Of a DNA stretch of 64,000 nucleotides, positions 51,684 to 60,661 are shown piece after piece. Position numbers and translations under genes: made by a program. The notes below the pieces were generated by a model. It had not been told where the DNA came from. It was given only the letters and a program-made list of their open reading frames with translations, and made no database searches. Location of the stretch: assembly GCA_038532435.1 (NCBI GenBank), contig JBCBAP010000013.1, positions 1 to 64,000 on the forward strand. Reading direction: 5' to 3'. How positions within the stretch are numbered: the stretch's first letter is position 1; the number at the start of each line of letters is the position of its first letter. Source of the stretch: JBCBAP01 sp038532435. GTDB lineage: Bacteria; Pseudomonadota; Alphaproteobacteria; Rhodobacterales; Rhodobacteraceae.

Positions 51684-52366
51684 TGGGCTGTCTCCAATTT
51701 GGTCAGGATCGCGCGGGCTGCCGCCTGCTGGGCGGTGCGTTTCGCGGAAGCTTCAGCGCGGGCGGTCACGCCATTCTGCAGGGCCGCCTCGATCACGAAG
51801 ACCGGCGCGTGATCCGGCCCGCTGCGGCTCACTTCGCGATACTCCGGTGGTGGCAGGCCGCGGGCCTGCGCCCATTCCTGCAGGGTCGTCTTGGCGTCCC
51901 GGGCATCGTCGGCTGCGGTGCGGACCCGGGGGCCCCAGTGCTTGAGCACCACCTCGCGCGCGCGTTGAAGCCCGCCGTCGAGATAGACTGCTGCGATCAC
52001 GGCTTCCATGGCATCGCCGAGAAGGGCCGTCTTGCGCCTCCCGCCGGAGATCGCCTCCGACCGGCCGAGGACCAGCGCTTCACCAATGCCGATCTCGGCG
52101 GCGATCTTGGCGCAGGTTTCCTTTCGGACGAGGGCGTTGAAACGGGGGGCGATCTGCCCTTCGGTCGCGTCCCGATCCTCCGCCATCAGCGCCTCTGCGA
52201 TGATCAGACCAAGGACCCTGTCGCCAAGGAACTCGAGGCGCTGGTTGTCCGGGCGTGCCCGCGTGGCGATGGAGGCGTGGGTCAGTGCCTCGGTCAGCAG
52301 ATCAGACGTCTCGAACACATGGCCCAACGCGGCCTCGAGGGCCGCCGTCGTGCCCCGGGCCGTCAA
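51680..52366 (-). CDS. rnc: Ribonuclease III
   Basis: 228 residues. The catalytic endonuclease signature LEFLGDRVLGLI (family NxRLEFLGDxVL) is at about residues 44-55, preceded by NQR, and the second acidic site is in ALLGDAMEAVIAAVYLDGG; the C-terminal dsRNA-binding domain is about 155-228. It processes rRNA precursors and double-stranded regulators. Overlaps both lepB and era. The gene is in the middle of the housekeeping operon, so its dosage is linked to Era and LepB. Confidence 0.95.
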   Translation of the reverse strand: MTARGTTAALEAALGHVFETSDLLTEALTHASIATRARPDNQRLEFLGDRVLGLIIAEALMAEDRDATEGQIAPRFNALVRKETCAKIAAEIGIGEALVLGRSEAISGGRRKTALLGDAMEAVIAAVYLDGGLQRAREVVLKHWGPRVRTAADDARDAKTTLQEWAQARGLPPPEYREVSRSGPDHAPVFVIEAALQNGVTARAEASAKRTAQQAAARAILTKLETAQ

Positions 52367-53127
52367 TTGACACCCTTGAAGAAACGGTCAGAGCGCCAGG
52401 TCCAGAAGGCAAAGAGCGTGCTTCCCGCGGCAGAGAACATCACCCGGCTTGCCCGGCCGATCAGGTAGTCAGCATGGACGAACCCGACGCCGCCGAGCCT
52501 GCGCGGCGCGCGGCTGTCGAGGCTGTTGTCCCGGTTGTCGCCCATGAAAAAGTACTGCCCCTCCGGCACCGTCAGCACCGGCGTGTTGTCGGAGGCAAAG
52601 GGCACCGTATCGATGACCGCGTGCGCATGGCCGTTCGGGAAGGTTTCGGTGAACTGCGCCTTCTCGCACCGTCCGCCCGGGGCGACCGGCGCGTTGGAGC
52701 AGCGGGCACCCCGCTCGTTGGGTTCGACGAAGATGCCGTCGGGCTCCTGGGGGACCTCTGTGCCGTTCAGGATCACCCGCCCATCGACCATCTGCACCGT
52801 GTCGCCGGGCAGCCCCACCAGCCGCTTGATATAGTCCGTGCCGTTGGTCGGATGGCGGAAGACGATGATGTCCCCGCGTTCGGGTTCTGAGAAGAACAGG
52901 CGCCCCTCGAACGGGCACATGCTGAACGGGCAGGAATGCTGCGAATAGCCGTAGGCGAACTTGTTCACGAACAGAAAATCGCCAACCAGCAGAGTGGGTT
53001 TCATGGATCCCGAGGGGATGTAGAACGGCTGGAACAGCAGCGTGCGGATGAGGCCGGCCAACAGCAGGGCGTAGACTATCGTCTTGAGCGTCTCGACCAG
53101 TCCGCCCTCTTCACTCTTCGCCGCCAT
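52363..53127 (-). CDS. lepB: Signal peptidase I
   Basis: 254 residues from MAAKSEEGGLVETLK. An N-terminal transmembrane segment (TIVYALLLAGLIRTLLF), catalytic Ser in YIPSGSMKPTLLVGD, catalytic Lys in DYIKRLVGLPGD and the box E segment FFMGDNRDNSLDSR. It cuts signal peptides from exported proteins on the outer face of the inner membrane. ATG at 53127 is chosen since codons upstream to 53166 look non-conserved. The stop overlaps rnc; 61 bases separate it from acpS. Confidence 0.95.
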   Translation of the reverse strand: MAAKSEEGGLVETLKTIVYALLLAGLIRTLLFQPFYIPSGSMKPTLLVGDFLFVNKFAYGYSQHSCPFSMCPFEGRLFFSEPERGDIIVFRHPTNGTDYIKRLVGLPGDTVQMVDGRVILNGTEVPQEPDGIFVEPNERGARCSNAPVAPGGRCEKAQFTETFPNGHAHAVIDTVPFASDNTPVLTVPEGQYFFMGDNRDNSLDSRAPRRLGGVGFVHADYLIGRASRVMFSAAGSTLFAFWTWRSDRFFKGVN

Positions 53128-53188
53128 CACGCAATCCCTGAAAACACCGTTCCGCCGGTTCTCCACCGGGGGACGCCCGGTGTCAACC

Positions 53189-53602
53189 TCAGGCCGGTGG
53201 CGTCGACAGGGGCCGCGCCTCGATCACGACGAAGGCCTGCGCCCAGGGGTGGTCGTCGGTCAGGGTGACATGGATGATCGCCTCGTGCCCCTCCGGCGTC
53301 ATTTCCCGCAAACGCTCGGCCGCCCAGCCTGTTACGGCCATCACGGGCTGGCCCGTAGGCAGGTTGCTCACGGCCATATCCTTCCACGCGATGCCCATGC
53401 GCAGACCGGTCCCCAGCGCCTTGGAACAGGCCTCCTTCGCCGCCCAGCGCTTGGCGTAGGTGCCCGCCACGTCGGCACGGCTGTCGGCCTTGCGCTGCTC
53501 CGTCTCGGTGAAGACGCGGTTGCGGAAACGGTCGCCGAACCTCTCCAGCGTGCCCGCGATCCGGTCGATGTTCGCGAGGTCCGTTCCGATGCCGAGGATC
53601 AT
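53189..53602 (-). CDS. acpS: Holo-[acyl-carrier-protein] synthase
   Basis: 137 residues from MILGIGTDLANIDRI, the family start. Mg-binding Asp in GIGTDL and Glu in AAKEACSKALGTG (the typical FAAKEAxxKALG motif). It transfers the 4'-phosphopantetheine group from CoA to acyl carrier protein. ATG at 53602 is preferred over the longer frame to 53671, which overlaps the LysE gene. The ATG overlaps the LysE stop by four bases. Confidence 0.95.
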   Translation of the reverse strand: MILGIGTDLANIDRIAGTLERFGDRFRNRVFTETEQRKADSRADVAGTYAKRWAAKEACSKALGTGLRMGIAWKDMAVSNLPTGQPVMAVTGWAAERLREMTPEGHEAIIHVTLTDDHPWAQAFVVIEARPLSTPPA

Positions 53603-54213
53603 GCGAGCCGTGCTGTCAGGATGCGGAGTGCGGCAAAGCCGAAAAGAAGACCGAACGCCGCCTCGAACCACCGACGCGCCCGACGGTAGAGGATCACCGC
53701 CCCCGGGGTGGAAAACAGAAGCGCGTATCCGAAGAACACGATGTTCGAGACCGCGAAGAACGCAAGGAAAGTCGCGACGAGCGTCCGCACATCAGCGCCG
53801 GGCGGGACGATAACGGCGAAGACTGCACCCCAGCCGAGGATCGCCTTGGGGTTGGTGAGGTGGATCGCGAGCCCCTTGAGAAACGGCGCCTGCCCCACCG
53901 AACTGGCAAACGCGGCGCTGCCCGGGCGCGCGGCACTGCGCAGGGCCCTGATCGCGAGCCAGAGAAGGAAGGCTGCCCCCACGTAGCGGATGATTTCCAG
54001 CAGCCACGCGTGGGCAAGCATGAGGGCGCTCATGCCGAGTGCCGCCGCGATCCCCCATGAGCCGGAGCCGACAACGATGCCCGCCGCGACGGCAAGACCC
54101 GCGCGCCGCCCATGACCCATGGACGTACCGGCGATGGCAAGCGTCGCGGGCCCGGGGCTCGCACCCCCGATGGCCCATGCAAGGAGCACGAGGGTAAACT
54201 CGATGCCGGTCAC
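53599..54213 (-). CDS. LysE family amino-acid exporter
   Basis: 204 residues with about six helices. The family start MTGIEFTLVLLAWAIGGASPGPATLAIAGTSMGHGRRAG-type region contains the conserved SPGPATL motif (residues ~19-25), and HLTNPKAILGWGAVFAV around 127-143 is the second conserved region. Members export basic amino acids or related metabolites. It sits between acpS and pdxJ with four-base overlaps on both sides, which is unusual for a transporter in this housekeeping operon. Substrate not known. Confidence 0.9.
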   Translation of the reverse strand: MTGIEFTLVLLAWAIGGASPGPATLAIAGTSMGHGRRAGLAVAAGIVVGSGSWGIAAALGMSALMLAHAWLLEIIRYVGAAFLLWLAIRALRSAARPGSAAFASSVGQAPFLKGLAIHLTNPKAILGWGAVFAVIVPPGADVRTLVATFLAFFAVSNIVFFGYALLFSTPGAVILYRRARRWFEAAFGLLFGFAALRILTARLA

Positions 54214-54989
54214 GCGGCCCCCTCGCCGAACGCCTCGATACGGGCCTCGTCCATCAGAGCGCGCATCCGACGGATGGCACTGTCCAGGCCGGAGAAGATC
54301 GCCTCCCCCACCAGGAAGTGGCCGATGTTGAGCTCCATCACCTCCGGACAGGCCGCGATCGGCTTGACCGTCTCGTAGGTGAGACCATGGCCCGCATGCA
54401 CCTCGAGCCCAAGATCGGCAGCAAACGCAGCCATATCGAGAAGACGTGCAAGCTCCGCATCCCGCTCATCAAACCGTCCGTCCGCATGGGCGTCGCAGTA
54501 GGCCCCCGTGTGCAGTTCGATGACAGGTGCGCCGATGCGGTGCGCCGCTTCGATCTGCCGCTGGTCCGCGGCGATGAAGATCGACACGCGGCATCCCGCA
54601 TCCCGCAACGGGGCGATGAAATGGGCGAGGCGGTTTTCATCCCGTGCGACCTCGAGCCCGCCTTCCGTCGTTCGCTCCTCCCGCCGCTCGGGCACGATGC
54701 AAACCGCGTGGGGGCGGTGGCGCAAGGCGATTGCCTGCATCTCGTCGGTCGCTGCCATCTCGAAATTGAGCGGCAGCGTAAGTTGATCCATCAGCGCCTC
54801 GATGTCTGTGTCGGTGATGTGGCGCCGGTCTTCTCTCAGATGCGCGGTGATGCCGTCGGCACCCGCGGCCTCCGCCAGCTTGGCCGCGCGCACCGGATCC
54901 GGCGTCGCGCCGCCGCGTGCGTTGCGCACGGTTGCCACGTGATCGATATTGACGCCAAGGCGCAGGCGTCCGAGGGGGGATACGGTCAT
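54210..54989 (-). CDS. pdxJ: Pyridoxine 5'-phosphate synthase
   Basis: 259 residues from MTVSPLGRLRLGVNIDHVATVRNARGG (start ATG at 54989; a GTG three bases upstream is an alternative). Motifs: NIDHVATVRNARG at the N-terminus, the GADGITAHLREDRRHI segment and GLEVHAGHGLTYET near residue 205. It condenses 1-deoxyxylulose 5-phosphate with 3-amino-2-oxopropyl phosphate to form pyridoxine 5'-phosphate. Fits the pdxJ-acpS order common in proteobacteria, here with a LysE gene inserted between them. Confidence 0.95.
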   Translation of the reverse strand: MTVSPLGRLRLGVNIDHVATVRNARGGATPDPVRAAKLAEAAGADGITAHLREDRRHITDTDIEALMDQLTLPLNFEMAATDEMQAIALRHRPHAVCIVPERREERTTEGGLEVARDENRLAHFIAPLRDAGCRVSIFIAADQRQIEAAHRIGAPVIELHTGAYCDAHADGRFDERDAELARLLDMAAFAADLGLEVHAGHGLTYETVKPIAACPEVMELNIGHFLVGEAIFSGLDSAIRRMRALMDEARIEAFGEGAA

Positions 54990-55046
54990 CACGCTCTCCT
55001 GACTTTCTGGTCCGGGACGACAAGATAGCGCTCCCGGACCGGGGCG

Positions 55047-55715
55047 TCAGCCCTCCCCTCCGGCGGTTTTTTGTGTCGGTACAGGCTTTTCGCCGGCTTG
55101 CTTGAGGGCCTGGACCCGCATCCGGTCCTGCCGGCGGGCCTGATAGGCCCGCACCACCGGCACCGCAAGACTGTAGACAACGAACGAGGTGAGACAGCCC
55201 GGTGCCAGCCCACCGATGAAGTAGGGAACGAAGAGTTCGTGGAAGAACGCGCCCAGCTTGTCCCACGCCGCCGGTCCGAGACCGACAAAACTCTTCATGG
55301 TCTGCCAGACCCCGAGGAAAGCCTTCGCAAACGCAAGTGCCACGATCTCGAAATCGACGGAACTCGTCTGCCCGCCGCCAAGCCCGAAGATCCCCCGCCC
55401 GATCCACAGGGACAGCGTGGCGATCAGCGGGAAGGTCAGCGGATTTCCGAAAAACGTCCCGATCAGGGAGGCAAGGATGTTGCCCCGGATCAGCCACGCG
55501 AGCAGAGCCGCATAGACGAAGTGAAATCCAAACATGGGGCTGAACGAGACAAACACCCCGCACGCAAGGCCGCGCGCCACGCGGTGCGGGCTGTCGGGGA
55601 GGCGCCGGAGCCGGTGCACCATGTAGGACGCTGCGCGGCGCCAGCCGGTCTTCGGGTAGATCCCCTGCCGCACCCAGGACAGAAAGGACTGTGGGTCGCG
55701 CCGCTTGAATACCAT
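55047..55715 (-). CDS. DUF2062 membrane protein
   Basis: 222 residues with three or four hydrophobic helices. DUF2062 marks: SPHRVARGLACGVFVSFSPMFGFHF (helix after SPhxxAxgxaiGxfvgf) and FFGNPLTFPLIATLSLWIGRGIFG. The family is common in alphaproteobacteria beside pdxJ and relA. Function is not established; a role in membrane or cell-envelope processes is only inference. Two bases separate its start from the rel stop. Confidence 0.9.
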   Translation of the reverse strand: MVFKRRDPQSFLSWVRQGIYPKTGWRRAASYMVHRLRRLPDSPHRVARGLACGVFVSFSPMFGFHFVYAALLAWLIRGNILASLIGTFFGNPLTFPLIATLSLWIGRGIFGLGGGQTSSVDFEIVALAFAKAFLGVWQTMKSFVGLGPAAWDKLGAFFHELFVPYFIGGLAPGCLTSFVVYSLAVPVVRAYQARRQDRMRVQALKQAGEKPVPTQKTAGGEG

Positions 55716-55717
55716 GG

Positions 55718-57919
55718 TCAGTCGGTGGCGCCGTCCGCATCCCCATCGACTGCACCTTGAGACGCGCCGCGACGGCGCTGCACGTTGGTGACCGCTGAGT
55801 CCGCTTCAATCGCCGTGGCGATGCGGGAAAGGTGCTGGATATCGCGGACTTCGATCTCGATCATGATGCTGTAAAAGTCGGGTTTCCGGTCGGCAAAGGT
55901 GAGGTTGTTGATGTTGGCGTTGTGCTCCCCAATTAAGGAACAAATACGACCCAGTACACCCGCATCGTTTGCCATCGTGACCAAAAGGTGAGCGGTGTAT
56001 GACCCAAGCCCTTCACCCACGCCCCATTTCAGATCGACCCAGCGTTCGGGCTGGTCCTCGAATTCCGCAAGTCGGGAGCAATCGATGGAGTGGACCTGCA
56101 CCCCCTGCCCCTTGAACGTGATGCCGACGATACGCTCCCCGGGCAGGGGCGTGCAGCAGGTGGCCCCCTGCGCGGACTGCCCGGCCGTAAGACCGATGAT
56201 CCCGTCCGCAACCTCCGGGTCGGTGCGCGCGCCCGCATCCTCCGGTAATAATTCCGGATAGAGGCTGCGGATGATCGTGTCGCCCGATAGCCCCGCCGCC
56301 CCAAGCTGGCGCAACAGCTCCGTCTCATCACCGTTGGTGAGAAGTTGCGACGCGGTGCTCAGCGCCTTGTCCGTCGCCTTCTTGCCGACCCGTTCGAACG
56401 CAACGCGGGCAAACTCCCGCCCGAGCCTGACCTGGCTCTCCCGCCGCTCCTCCCGCACCGCCCGGCGGATCGCGGCCTTGGCCTTGCCGGTGATGACCTG
56501 ATCCTCCCAGCTCACCTGCGGCTTCTGGCCCGGTGCAGAGAGAATGACGACGGACTGACCGTTGCGGAGGCGAGAGAAGAGCGGTACCCGCTTTCCATCC
56601 ACCTTCGCGCCGACACAGGAGTCGCCGAGCCGCGTATGGATCGCATAGGCAAAGTCGAGCGGCGTCGCGCCACGGGGCAGCTTAATCACCTCACCCTTGG
56701 GCGTGAAACAGAAGACCTGATCCTGGAACATCTCGAGCTTCACATGCTCAAGGAACTCCCCAGGATCCTCCGCGTTGCTGAGCCCTGTCGAGAGGTCCTG
56801 CAGCCAGTGCAGCGGATCCGCGGCGAAGGGGTTTTCGAAGCGGACCCCGTCCCGGTAGGACCAGTGCGCGGCGACACCGGTCTCGTTCACCTGGTGCATC
56901 TCAGCCGTGCGGATCTGGATCTCCACCCGCCGCGCCTTCCGACCTGAAACGGTGGTGTGGATCGAACGATACCCGTTCGATTTCGGCTGGCTGATATAGT
57001 CCTTGAACCGTCCCGGTACCGCCGCCCAGCGCTGATGTACGGCACCCAGCGCCTTGTAGCAGTCTTCCACTGAATGGGTGATGATGCGAAAGCCGAAGAT
57101 GTCGGAGAGGCGGTGGAACACCTCGTCCTTCTCCTGCAGCTTGCGCCAGATCGAGTAAGGCTTCTTTTCCCGGCCCGAGACCGTGGCAACGACACCGGCG
57201 TTATAAAGCTCCTGCTCGATATCGGCGGTGATCTGCGGAATGATGTCGCCTCGGTCGGCCTTCAGCGTGACGAAGCGGCGGATGATCGAGGATCGGGCGT
57301 CCGGGTTCAGAACCTTGAAGGACAGATCCTCCAGCTCGTCGCGCATGTGCTGCATCCCCATGCGTCCGGCAAGCGGCGCATAGATATCCATGGTCTCTTC
57401 AGCCTTGATGCGCTGCTTTTCCGGGTTCATGTGCCGGATTGTCCGCATGTTGTGCAGACGGTCAGAGAGCTTGACCAGCAGGACGCGCAGGTCCTTCGAT
57501 GTCGCGAGCAGAAGCTTGTGGAAATTCTCCGCCTGCTTGGTCTCCTTCGACGAAAGCTGCAGGTTGGTCAGCTTCGTCACACCATTGACCAGATCGGCGA
57601 TATCCGTGCCGAAGAGGCGGGAGATCTCGAGATAGGTAGAACCCGTATCCTCAACCGTGTCGTGGAGCAGCGCCGTGATGATCGTGGCGTCGTCCAGCTC
57701 CTGCTGCGCCAGCATCTCCGCCACGGCAATCGGATGGGTGAAGTAGGGCTCCCCGGACTGGCGCAGCTGACCCGCATGGGCCCGCGCGCCATATTCGTAG
57801 GCCTGCCGGATCAGGTCGGAGTTTGAATTCGGATTGTAGGATTTGACGAGCGCGGCAAGTTCATCCGCGCTCAGCGTCAGACCTTCGAGGGAGACGGTGC
57901 CTTCTGCTGCGCCGTCCAT
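55718..57919 (-). CDS. RelA/SpoT-type bifunctional (p)ppGpp synthetase/hydrolase
   Basis: 733 residues. Hydrolase domain (about 30-180): GEPYFTHPIAVAEML, HDTVEDTG (metal-binding His-Asp) and KLSDRLHNMRT. Synthetase domain (about 235-360): FGFRIITHSVEDCY and the GYRSIHTTV motif. Then TGS (FCFTPKGEVIKLPRGATPLDFAY, about 400-450) and a C-terminal ACT domain near 660-730. This is the single long RSH protein of alphaproteobacteria, commonly named rel or relA/spoT; it makes and degrades ppGpp in starvation. rpoZ is encoded just upstream, as is usual. Confidence 0.94.
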   Translation of the reverse strand: MDGAAEGTVSLEGLTLSADELAALVKSYNPNSNSDLIRQAYEYGARAHAGQLRQSGEPYFTHPIAVAEMLAQQELDDATIITALLHDTVEDTGSTYLEISRLFGTDIADLVNGVTKLTNLQLSSKETKQAENFHKLLLATSKDLRVLLVKLSDRLHNMRTIRHMNPEKQRIKAEETMDIYAPLAGRMGMQHMRDELEDLSFKVLNPDARSSIIRRFVTLKADRGDIIPQITADIEQELYNAGVVATVSGREKKPYSIWRKLQEKDEVFHRLSDIFGFRIITHSVEDCYKALGAVHQRWAAVPGRFKDYISQPKSNGYRSIHTTVSGRKARRVEIQIRTAEMHQVNETGVAAHWSYRDGVRFENPFAADPLHWLQDLSTGLSNAEDPGEFLEHVKLEMFQDQVFCFTPKGEVIKLPRGATPLDFAYAIHTRLGDSCVGAKVDGKRVPLFSRLRNGQSVVILSAPGQKPQVSWEDQVITGKAKAAIRRAVREERRESQVRLGREFARVAFERVGKKATDKALSTASQLLTNGDETELLRQLGAAGLSGDTIIRSLYPELLPEDAGARTDPEVADGIIGLTAGQSAQGATCCTPLPGERIVGITFKGQGVQVHSIDCSRLAEFEDQPERWVDLKWGVGEGLGSYTAHLLVTMANDAGVLGRICSLIGEHNANINNLTFADRKPDFYSIMIEIEVRDIQHLSRIATAIEADSAVTNVQRRRGASQGAVDGDADGATD

Positions 57920-57928
57920 CCGCTCACA

Positions 57929-58279
57929 TCACTTTTCGCCCTGGGCGTCCATGAGGGCGCGAAGCAGGCTTTCTTCGGTCATGTCGTCGGAGGGCTGATC
58001 GGTGGTGTCACCCATGAGCAGCGCCATGGAGTCCTCTTCCGGCTCGTCCACCTCGATCTGACGCTGGTGGCTTTCGATAGAGGCCTCGCGCAGCGTGTCA
58101 GCAGTGATCGTCTCGTCCGCGATCTCGCGCAGGGCGACAACCGGGTCCTTATCATTGTCCCGTTCGATGGACAGAGGCGCTCCAGATGCAAGCTCCCGCG
58201 CACGGTGCGCGGCCAGCATCACCAGCTCGAACCGGTTCGAGACTTTGTCGACGCAATCTTCAACGGTGACACGTGCCAT
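57929..58279 (-). CDS. rpoZ: RNA polymerase omega subunit
   Basis: 116 residues from MARVTVEDCVDKVSNRFELVMLAAHRARELASGA, the omega pattern with the VNRFxLVxLAxxRAR core. The ATG at 58279 is the family start; the longer frame is spurious. Omega assists RNA polymerase assembly and forms part of the ppGpp site 1 in proteobacteria. First gene of the long rpoZ-rel-...-recO operon; 83 bases separate it from the folK stop upstream. Confidence 0.94.
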   Translation of the reverse strand: MARVTVEDCVDKVSNRFELVMLAAHRARELASGAPLSIERDNDKDPVVALREIADETITADTLREASIESHQRQIEVDEPEEDSMALLMGDTTDQPSDDMTEESLLRALMDAQGEK

Positions 58280-58362
58280 TTCGGCCTCCAGACAAACCTC
58301 TTGACAGAAGAGTTGGACAGATACGCCCTTCCCCCCGGAAACGCAAGGCCGAAGGGCCGCTT

Positions 58363-58983
58363 TTACGCGGCGATACGCACGACGCTGTCCCTGTCGGGCT
58401 CCGACAGATCCGCATGGTGCTCGCGCACTGTCCTGCCGGTCAGCGGATGCCGCCAGTCCGGCGCGACGTCCATCAACGGAACGAGCACGAAGGACCGTTC
58501 CGTCATACGCGGATGGGGCAGGACCAACTCGTCGGGGGCGTCGGTACGGGAGGCGAGATCCGGCCCGAGCGCGGCCCAGTGCTGGGCCGTACCGGCGTCC
58601 GGCAGCACCATATCGCCAACCGCCAGAAGGTCGAAATCGCAGGCTCTCGGCCCCCACCTTTCCCGCCTCTCACGGCCGAGTTCAGCCTCTATCCTCTGAA
58701 GGCTGTACAAGATCTCTTTTGGGGAAACGGATGTTTCGAAAGAGCACGCTCCGTTGACGAATTCGGGGCCGCTTCCAGCCGGGAAGGCGGGCGTGCGGTA
58801 CAGCGCACTGCAGGCAATCGGGCGAAATCCTGACTGCTCTAAAAGTGTCAATCCGGCCTTCAAAGTGTCCTCGGCACTGCCTAAATGAGACGGCAAGTTG
58901 GCACCAAAAGAGACCAATGCTCGTTGTGAATTCGAAAGCGTTTTCGGATTAAATGGGTCTGGGCAAGCCCGATTGTTTTCCAT
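58363..58983 (-). CDS. folK: 6-hydroxymethyl-7,8-dihydropterin pyrophosphokinase
   Basis: 206 residues with an N-terminal extension before RALVSFGANLPS (HPPK start). Motifs: ALYRTPAFPAGSGPEFVNGACSFET region near residue 65, and the active-site block RWGPRACDFDLLAVGD, where the D-x-D pair binds Mg, followed by LPHPRMTERSFVLVPL. It transfers pyrophosphate from ATP to 6-hydroxymethyl dihydropterin in folate synthesis. ATG at 58983 chosen because the frame further upstream overlaps the divergent NYN gene. It is upstream of rpoZ on the same strand. Confidence 0.93.
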   Translation of the reverse strand: MENNRACPDPFNPKTLSNSQRALVSFGANLPSHLGSAEDTLKAGLTLLEQSGFRPIACSALYRTPAFPAGSGPEFVNGACSFETSVSPKEILYSLQRIEAELGRERRERWGPRACDFDLLAVGDMVLPDAGTAQHWAALGPDLASRTDAPDELVLPHPRMTERSFVLVPLMDVAPDWRHPLTGRTVREHHADLSEPDRDSVVRIAA

Positions 58984-59061
58984 ATTGTCCGCTCCAGCCG
59001 GCGCAAACGACCGGTTATTTCGTACAGGTTGTGCGATCTCACACAATAAGTGGAGAATGAT

Positions 59062-59622
59062 GTGTTTTACAGGGACGAGCGCCTCGCGCTCTTCATCGAC
59101 GGGTCCAATCTCTACGCAGCCGCAAAGGCTCTGGGATTTGACATTGATTACAAGCTGTTGCGCGCGGAGTTCATGCGACGCGGCAAACTTCTGAGAGCCT
59201 TCTACTACACCGCCCTGATCGAGAACGAAGAATACTCCCCCATCCGCCCACTCGTGGACTGGTTGAACTACAACGGCTTCACCATGGTGACGAAGCCCGC
59301 CAAGGAATTCACCGATTCGATGGGCCGCCGCAAGGTGAAGGGAAACATGGATATCGAACTCGCGGTAGACGCGATGGAGATGGCCAGCCACATCGATCAC
59401 ATGGTGCTCTTCAGCGGCGACGGAGACTTCCGTCCTCTGGTCGAAGGAGTGCAGCGGAAAGGGGTCCGCGTTTCGGTGGTTTCAACGATTCGCTCGTCCC
59501 CTCCGATGATCGCGGACGACCTGCGGCGGCAGGCGGACAACTTCATCGAACTGGAAGAACTGAAGGACATCATCGGTCGTCCCCCGCGGCCCGGTTCGGA
59601 CGACGGCCCGGCCTCCGACTGA
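59062..59622 (+). CDS. NYN domain (LabA/DUF88) protein
   Basis: 186 residues from a GTG at 59062 with GGAG six bases upstream (an earlier GTG at 59050 is possible). NYN/PIN-like nuclease signature: ALFIDGSNLYAAAKALG (first Asp), VKGNMDIELAVDAMEM (second Asp pair) and VLFSGDGDFRPLVEGVQRKG (third). These acidic residues form the metal site of NYN nucleases, probably RNA-acting. Divergent from folK with a 78-base gap. The family is widespread in alphaproteobacteria; the target RNA is not known. Confidence 0.88.
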   Translation: MFYRDERLALFIDGSNLYAAAKALGFDIDYKLLRAEFMRRGKLLRAFYYTALIENEEYSPIRPLVDWLNYNGFTMVTKPAKEFTDSMGRRKVKGNMDIELAVDAMEMASHIDHMVLFSGDGDFRPLVEGVQRKGVRVSVVSTIRSSPPMIADDLRRQADNFIELEELKDIIGRPPRPGSDDGPASD

Positions 59623-59704
59623 CGGGAGGGTCCAGGATCGCGCGGCGTGCTTCCCTCGCCTGACCCGCTTCGCTATAAGCAGGGCAAGCAGAGCGGAGCG
59701 CACA

Positions 59705-60655
59705 ATGACCCCTGACCTGACCCTTTATCTCGCCGCGCCGCGCGGGTTCTGCGCAGGCGTGGACCGGGCGATCAAGATCGTCGAGATGGCGCTGGAGAAA
59801 TACGGCGCACCGGTCTACGTCCGCCACGAGATCGTCCACAACAAGTATGTGGTCGACGGTTTGCGGGAGAAGGGAGCGGTTTTCGTCGACGAGCTTGGCG
59901 AATGCCCCACAGACCGCCCCGTCATCTTCTCCGCCCACGGTGTGCCGAAGTCGGTCCCGGCGGAGGCTGCGGCGCGGGAGATGCTCTACGTCGACGCGAC
60001 ATGCCCGCTCGTCTCCAAGGTTCATATCGAGGCGGAGCGTCATCACGCCAACGGGCTCCAGATGGTGATGATCGGCCATGCGGGTCATCCGGAGACTGTG
60101 GGAACTATGGGTCAACTGCCCGAAGGTGAAGTGTTGCTTGTTGAAACACCCGCTGACGTGGCGAGCCTCGCACCACGAAACCCGGAGAAGCTTGCCTTCA
60201 TCACCCAGACCACGCTCTCTGTCGATGATACGGCGGAGGTCGTCGAGGCCTTGCAGTCCCGCTTTCCCGCCATCGTCGGTCCTCACAAAGAAGATATCTG
60301 CTACGCCACGACCAACCGGCAGGAAGCGGTCAAGGCGGTGGCCCCCAAGATCGATGCCCTCCTGGTCATCGGGGCCCCCAACTCCTCCAACTCCAAACGC
60401 CTTGTTGAGGTGGGATCCAAGGCGGGCTGCGCTTACTCCCAGCTCGTCCAGCGTGCGGCGGACATCGACTGGCGGAGCCTCGAGGGCATCCGCAGCGTTG
60501 GCATCACCGCGGGCGCCTCCGCCCCGGAAGTGTTGGTGAACGAGGTGATCGACGCCTTCCGCGCCCGGTTCAACGTGACCGTAGAGATCGTGGAGACGGC
60601 TCAGGAGAACGTAGAATTCAAGGTTCCCCGCGTGCTGCGCGAAACCGCCGCCTGA
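59705..60655 (+). CDS. ispH: 4-hydroxy-3-methylbut-2-enyl diphosphate reductase
   Basis: 316 residues. The three Fe-S cysteines are in RGFCAGVDRA, DATCPLVSKV and DICYATTNRQ, the second-last step motifs of the MEP pathway; substrate-binding HEIVHNKYVV, FSAHGVP and GAPNSSNSKRL are present. It makes IPP and DMAPP from HMBPP. ATG at 59705 follows the family start. It precedes a small DUF3429 membrane gene by six bases, so the four genes to rnhA probably form an operon. Confidence 0.95.
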   Translation: MTPDLTLYLAAPRGFCAGVDRAIKIVEMALEKYGAPVYVRHEIVHNKYVVDGLREKGAVFVDELGECPTDRPVIFSAHGVPKSVPAEAAAREMLYVDATCPLVSKVHIEAERHHANGLQMVMIGHAGHPETVGTMGQLPEGEVLLVETPADVASLAPRNPEKLAFITQTTLSVDDTAEVVEALQSRFPAIVGPHKEDICYATTNRQEAVKAVAPKIDALLVIGAPNSSNSKRLVEVGSKAGCAYSQLVQRAADIDWRSLEGIRSVGITAGASAPEVLVNEVIDAFRARFNVTVEIVETAQENVEFKVPRVLRETAA

Positions 60656-60661
60656 CCGCAC

